Shown in pieces: positions 56,401 through 62,400 of a stretch of 64,000 nt of DNA (positions are counted from its first letter, which is position 1; the number at the start of each line of letters is the position of its first letter). Under the pieces are notes generated by a model. The model was given only the letters and a program-made list of their open reading frames with translations. It had not been told where the DNA came from and did no database searches. The DNA comes from Echinometra lucunter. Lineage: Eukaryota > Echinodermata > Echinoidea > Camarodonta > Echinometridae. Position numbers and translations under genes: made by a program. The DNA lies in contig CM057153.1 of assembly GCA_029962745.1 (NCBI GenBank), positions 6,787,314-6,851,313 on the forward strand. The letters are read 5' to 3'.

Positions 56401-59400
56401 GCTGCAAGGACAGTGGTCTGGCTTGGTTTTCCACAACCTGCCTTGTTGACTGCAACAACTCTAAACTCAGCCTCCTCACCTTCCTTCAGTCCTTTGATGG
56501 TGAAAGATGTGTCATCAATGGTGTCTTTGGTCACTGGTGTCCACTTGGGGGAGAAGCGATCTTTCTTCTCAATGATGTAACCAGTGACTTTGTCACCACC
56601 GTCAGAAGAGGGTGGGCTCCATGAGAGTTTGACTGATGTTGGTGAAATACGCTCTACGGTAGGAGGTGAAGGTGCTTCAGGTGCATCTGTTTTGTGGAAG
56701 AAGAAAGAACTTTTATTTGGTGCTTCCAATAGTATTATAAACTGCAAATGTTGATGAGTTATTGAAGTCTAGTGCATCTAAAATTCCAGTTTTAAGACAA
56801 ATACAGTACATTTATCAGTTTGACTGTTCTAGAGCAGTAAATGGATTCTTAAAGTCAACTGATGAGTTTTCCCTTACTGTACTACAGATTTTCTTATACC
56901 TACAATCAAAACGGCTAGTAATAATGTGACAAGTTTGTATTGTTTCTAGCTAGCTATCCATCATTACCAAAAATATTGAATGTAAATCTAAACCACAAGA
57001 ACAAAAGACTCACTGAATGGGAACTTCGCAGTGACATTGATAGGCTCGCTTGGTTGGCCTGGACCAGCCTTGTTATGAGCAATGACACGGAACTGATAGT
57101 CATTCTTCTCCTTCAAGTTTGGCACGTTTGTAGACAATGTGGTCACCATATGCTCTGACACTTTTGTCCAGCGTGTACTGAACTTATCCTTCATCTCAAC
57201 AGTGTAGCCAACAATGGGGCTACCTCCATTGGATAAGGGAGCATACCAGTTTAGGGTGACTGATGTTGGTGTCAAGTCAGTTGCCTTCAGGGATTTTGGA
57301 GGAGATGGAACATCTGTATTGATGAAAAATCATTTAAAATGCATAAAGTAAAATGAGTATAACTTTATACCTTGACGATTCTAAAAATAATTAAATCTAA
57401 ATCTATGGGAAAGTTAAAACCTCAACCAAAAATAAGTATTAAAAAATTTTCTCCTAATTTTGTTAGATGAAGTAATACAGCTAGCATTTATACTCTAGAG
57501 AAGATCCAATTTTCCTGCATACAGTACTTAAAAACATCACTATGGATCAAAACTTACCAAATGGTGGTTTGGCGATAATCCTTTCTGAAGGGCTGCTTGG
57601 CTCTCCAGGTCCAACCTTGTTCTCAGCAATCACCCTGAACTCATACTCATTCTTCTCCTGCAGATCTGTGATGGACAAAGTGACCTCCTTTACAGGGCTT
57701 CTGTTAATGCGCACCCAACGGTCCCGACCCTTTTCCCTCTTCTCAACCACGTAGCCTGTGACTTTGCTTCCACCGTCATCCTTGGGAGGTGTCCATGTCA
57801 AGGTCGCAGATGTTTTGTCAACATCACTGACATCAGGTGTACCTGGAGGTCCAGGTGGTTTGTAGGCAATGACGACAGTTTTGCTTGGTGATCCTACACC
57901 AGCCTTGTTGACAGCGCTGACACGGAACTCCACATCCTCATCTTCAGGGAGATCTCGGACTGTGAAGGAAGTATCATCAACCGTGTCTGTGGTCACTTGT
58001 GTCCATGGTCCACCCTTGAGCTTCTTCTCTATGATGTAACCTTTGATCTTGGAACCACCATCAGACTTGGGTTTGTCCCAGGACAATTTAACAGATGTTG
58101 GGGAAGTACGTTTTACCTCTGGTTCGGCAGGAGCTTGTGGCGTGTCTTTAAGTAGAATGATAATTTGAACAGCAAGGTCAAATAGAGTAATTAGTTTTAT
58201 GTTCACTGAAATAACTTTGATGATAATTGGAAGTTTGATGAACTCCTACTTGTATATATATCTCTTCTTCTACATGGCACAGAACTGAATGACAATGCAT
58301 CAAAACAAAATTTAATCTACAAGGTAGCATTGTCCAGATATGCAAAGGGCAAATCATGTTCATAGCAAAATACTCACCAAACTCATACTTGGCTGTGACA
58401 TTGAAGGCAGCACTAGGTTCACCTGGCCCTGCCTTGTTCTCTGCAATTACTCTGAATTGGTATTCATTGTTTTCCTTCAGGTTGGTCAGCTGGAAGGTTT
58501 CCTCAGTCACCATGTCCTTGGCCTTGGTCCAACGAGAGCTGTAGCGGTCCTTCATTTCAATTGTATAAGATGTGATAGGACTACCACCATCTGAATAAGG
58601 TGGAGACCAGCTGAGAGTTACAGATGTTGGTGTAATATCTGATGCAACAGGTGTACTAGGTGCTCCAGGGACATCTAAATGGTAAAAAGAGAATGAAAGA
58701 AAGGGGGAAACCCTCAACACTATGTTTTACAAGTCGCTAAACTTCAAAGCAAATATTAACGTTGCGACACTCATTGCATTTTTAATTTTCTGAATTTCAT
58801 CTAGAACATGATAACCATAATAACTTTTTGAAACATTTGCCACTGTCCATTCTCATATATGTATAATTTGTTTACTGTTATTTTGATTACTGCACTCAAT
58901 CAGTAGGTATACCCTCTGGCAAAAATAATGGAACAATGATTTTTCGGTACTATCAGTCTTTTTCTTTTTCCTTTGGAAATGATAAATTCAAAAAGATTCA
59001 TACAAAGTACAGTAGATGTTTATATATCTTTTCCACAAACCAGAGCACAAGGAAAGTTGATATTAATTACATACCAAATGGTGGCTTGGCAACAAAGGAG
59101 ATTGAATGACTTGGCTCTCCAAGACCAGCCTTATTCTCAGCAGTGACCCTGAATTCATAGTGCTTCTTCTCTGTCAGATCTGAGACCTTCATGGTGACAT
59201 CTTTAACAGGAGTTCTGTTGACCTTTCATCCAGCGGTCCAGTCCCTTCTCTCTCTTCTCGACAATATATCCAGTCACCCGACTGCCTCCATCTGACTCGG
59301 GTGGAGTCCATGTGAGTGTTGCTGAAGTCTTGTCGATATTGCTTGCCTCAGGGACACCAGGCGGGCCAGGTGGCTTGGCTGTCAGAGTGGCTACAGGACT

Positions 59401-62400
59401 TGGCTTGCCAGTGCCTGCCTTATTGACAGCACTCACTCTAAATTCAACATCCTCTCCTTCTCTCAAGTTCTTGATGGTGAAGGAGGTATTGTCAATGGTG
59501 TCTTCGATAACAGGAGTCCATTTCGTGGCCAGTCGGTCCTTCTTTTCCAGTATGTAGCCAGTGATCTCTGCACCACCGTCATTATCTGGTGGTGACCACT
59601 TGATCCTAGCTGAGGTTTCCGAGATTCGGGACACATCAACAATGGTTGCAGCATCTGGAACATCTACATTGGCAACAAGTTTTTTGATCACGTAATAATT
59701 GAGGAAAGTAATTTCCTCTAGAAATCTATCAAACAATTGATTTGAAAGTGCATCAATACAATATATAAGTTATGCATGCTGCATATGTTTCAAGACAGTC
59801 AATATGCCTGAATGCAATGCAATATACAGAGATTTTTGTTTCCTTTTCAGTCAACAAACAGTCTTTTGTATCATATTTTAAGTGCTTTCATAGAAGTAAA
59901 TGATTTGGCAATTATTTCTGGCATTATGCTGTTCAATGCACTCATGATGGGTTCATGACAAAGTACCAGCATGCTAAAAAGAAAGCAAAGAAATGGCCAT
60001 TCATTGATTCATTTTGAAAAACAAAAACAAAACTAACATTCTGGCATGCAAGGCAAGAAAACATGAATACACTACTTTAAATTAGAAAAAAGTGCACAAT
60101 ACTTTCTTTATAACACTATCTAGATATTAGAAATTTGTGTTTTGAATGGTATGTTCATGACTAAAAAGAATTTAGATGAACAGAAAATATTATGGTAATT
60201 TTTTTTTATTAGAAGGAAACATATCTATCAGGAACAGGGATGAGGATATAGAGAGAAAAAGTATCATGAATGAAACTGGGGACTAGGTGTTGTCTAAAGG
60301 TCTTTAGAATATCTGAATAAGCACAAAAATCAAACATAAATTATCAATATATCAATATATTATCAATATATCTAATTAGTTATGTATGTGTAATGTACAG
60401 CAGGTTCTGGATCAATGCCTTATTTGATTTTGGGGATTAACAACTGATTTGCATTTTAGACAAAATTTGAAATTATACTCAAACCTATTTGACTGAATGT
60501 AAAATCTATGCTCTAATACTTCACATGGCAACTCCAAAACTGGAACAGTTGTTAAAATGGTATAATAGTAGATGAGGGTGGAGGTTTACTTCCCAGGATA
60601 CCATTCCAAATATTGCAAAAAGAGGAAACACATTGACATTGCCTACTCTTACCAAAAGGGTACTTTGCAGTTGCTTTGGTATCCAAACTTGGCCTTCCCT
60701 GTCCTGCCTTGTTCTCTGCTATCACCCTGAAGTAATACTTTTCATTCTTAGTCAATCCTGTGACCTTGTAATCAGTGTCTTTGATAGCAACTTTGTTGAT
60801 CTGCGACCATCTTGGACGGTACTCCTCTTTCATCTCAATATAGTATCCAGTGACACGACTACCACCATCTGACTTTGGTGGGTGCCATGCAAGACTGATA
60901 CTATTGGGTGTGGTTTTTGTGATGCTAGGGGCAGAAGGGGCCCCGGGTACATCTATGGTGTTCATGTTATTTGATGTTGGAATGGATGTTTACGAAGGGC
61001 ATGCAAAGTTGAAAGAAAGCAAGAAATACTATATGACATGATGCACAAATGCTACAAAATTTGCAATTCAATTTTATTTGAATGAATTTTCAAAATAAAG
61101 CATCTTTTCTGAATGAACTATTCAATTTATTTCTAGGTAAACAATTCTGTTCACCAGGGAAGTAAATAAATAAAAATTGGCTGGATGAACTTTCAAATTA
61201 AGGGATAGTGATACAGGCGATAAGTCTTCATTGCAGTAGTGAAAAAATGCACATACTATTGCAAGGAAATATACTGTAACACACAGTGAAGCAGTAATTA
61301 TGCACAGTTTTACAAAGATATGCATTTATCTTAGCATTGTAATGGTTGTCATTAATATCATCAGCTTTGCATAAATCTCATGCAGTTGAGCTCATGCTTC
61401 ATTCATAACTAAGCAGCTGCAAGCAGGAAGAAGCACATTCATCACTCTTTATCAAACACTTGCAACTTTCTTGATTGAATCATATCAGACCACTGTACCC
61501 ATGGCAACAATCAAAATCAATACATAATGGGAACATCCTTCATACTGTTCATATGTAAAATTCAAAACCCACCATTTCTTTCCATATGCAACAATATAAT
61601 GAATCTCATTGTTGTATTGGAGGTAAGTTCAGCAAATATATTTTTGACGTGCCTGTCTACGGGAAGTAAATGAGCCATATTATATCTGAATCAATGAATA
61701 TTTGAAGAAGGTAGGTAGAACCTTGAAAACTATTAATTAATTTGAAATGAACGTGCATTTGTAAAGGATGAATAAAAGTTGTAGGGTAAATGTACTTACC
61801 AAATGGATGTTTTGCAATGACTACGGTTTCCATACTGGGTTTGCTCTGCCCGGCCTTGTTGACAGCGATGACCCTGAACTGGTACTCCGTTCCTTCCTTG
61901 AGGGTTGTCAGGGTGCACGTGACCTCTGTCATAGAGTCCTTGTTGACCTGTGTCCATCTAGTGGTATACCTGTCCTTCATCTCCAGGATGTAGCCAGTGA
62001 TTGGACTACCACCATCCCGCTTGGGTGGAGACCAGGTCAGGGTGGCTGTGGTCGGTGTGACATTAGCGGGCTCAGGGGCATCGGGAGCAGCAGGAGCATC
62101 TGGATATGGGACACAGAATATCAGTATATTGCATGTTAATGATGCTAATTCCTGATCTAATCTTAATAGGATATGAAAGTACCTTAATATTTGAACATAA
62201 CAATTCAAACAGATCCATAGCAATGAAAACATTGACAACATATTTCAAATGTATGGAAAAAATATATATTTCATACTTGTGTATTTCCAGAAAAACAATA
62301 TGAATGAATTATAGTCCTGTATGAATATACAGACAGTTTGTGAGTATATTAAATGTTTTGTATCTATAATGCTTACCAAATGGAGCCTTGGCTACAAACT

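Noticed and set aside
33086..59663. Programmed ribosomal frameshifting at the five frame breaks
   Set aside because: No shared slippery sequence or structure, different sequence contexts, and all fixed by removing one base; sequence error is simpler.
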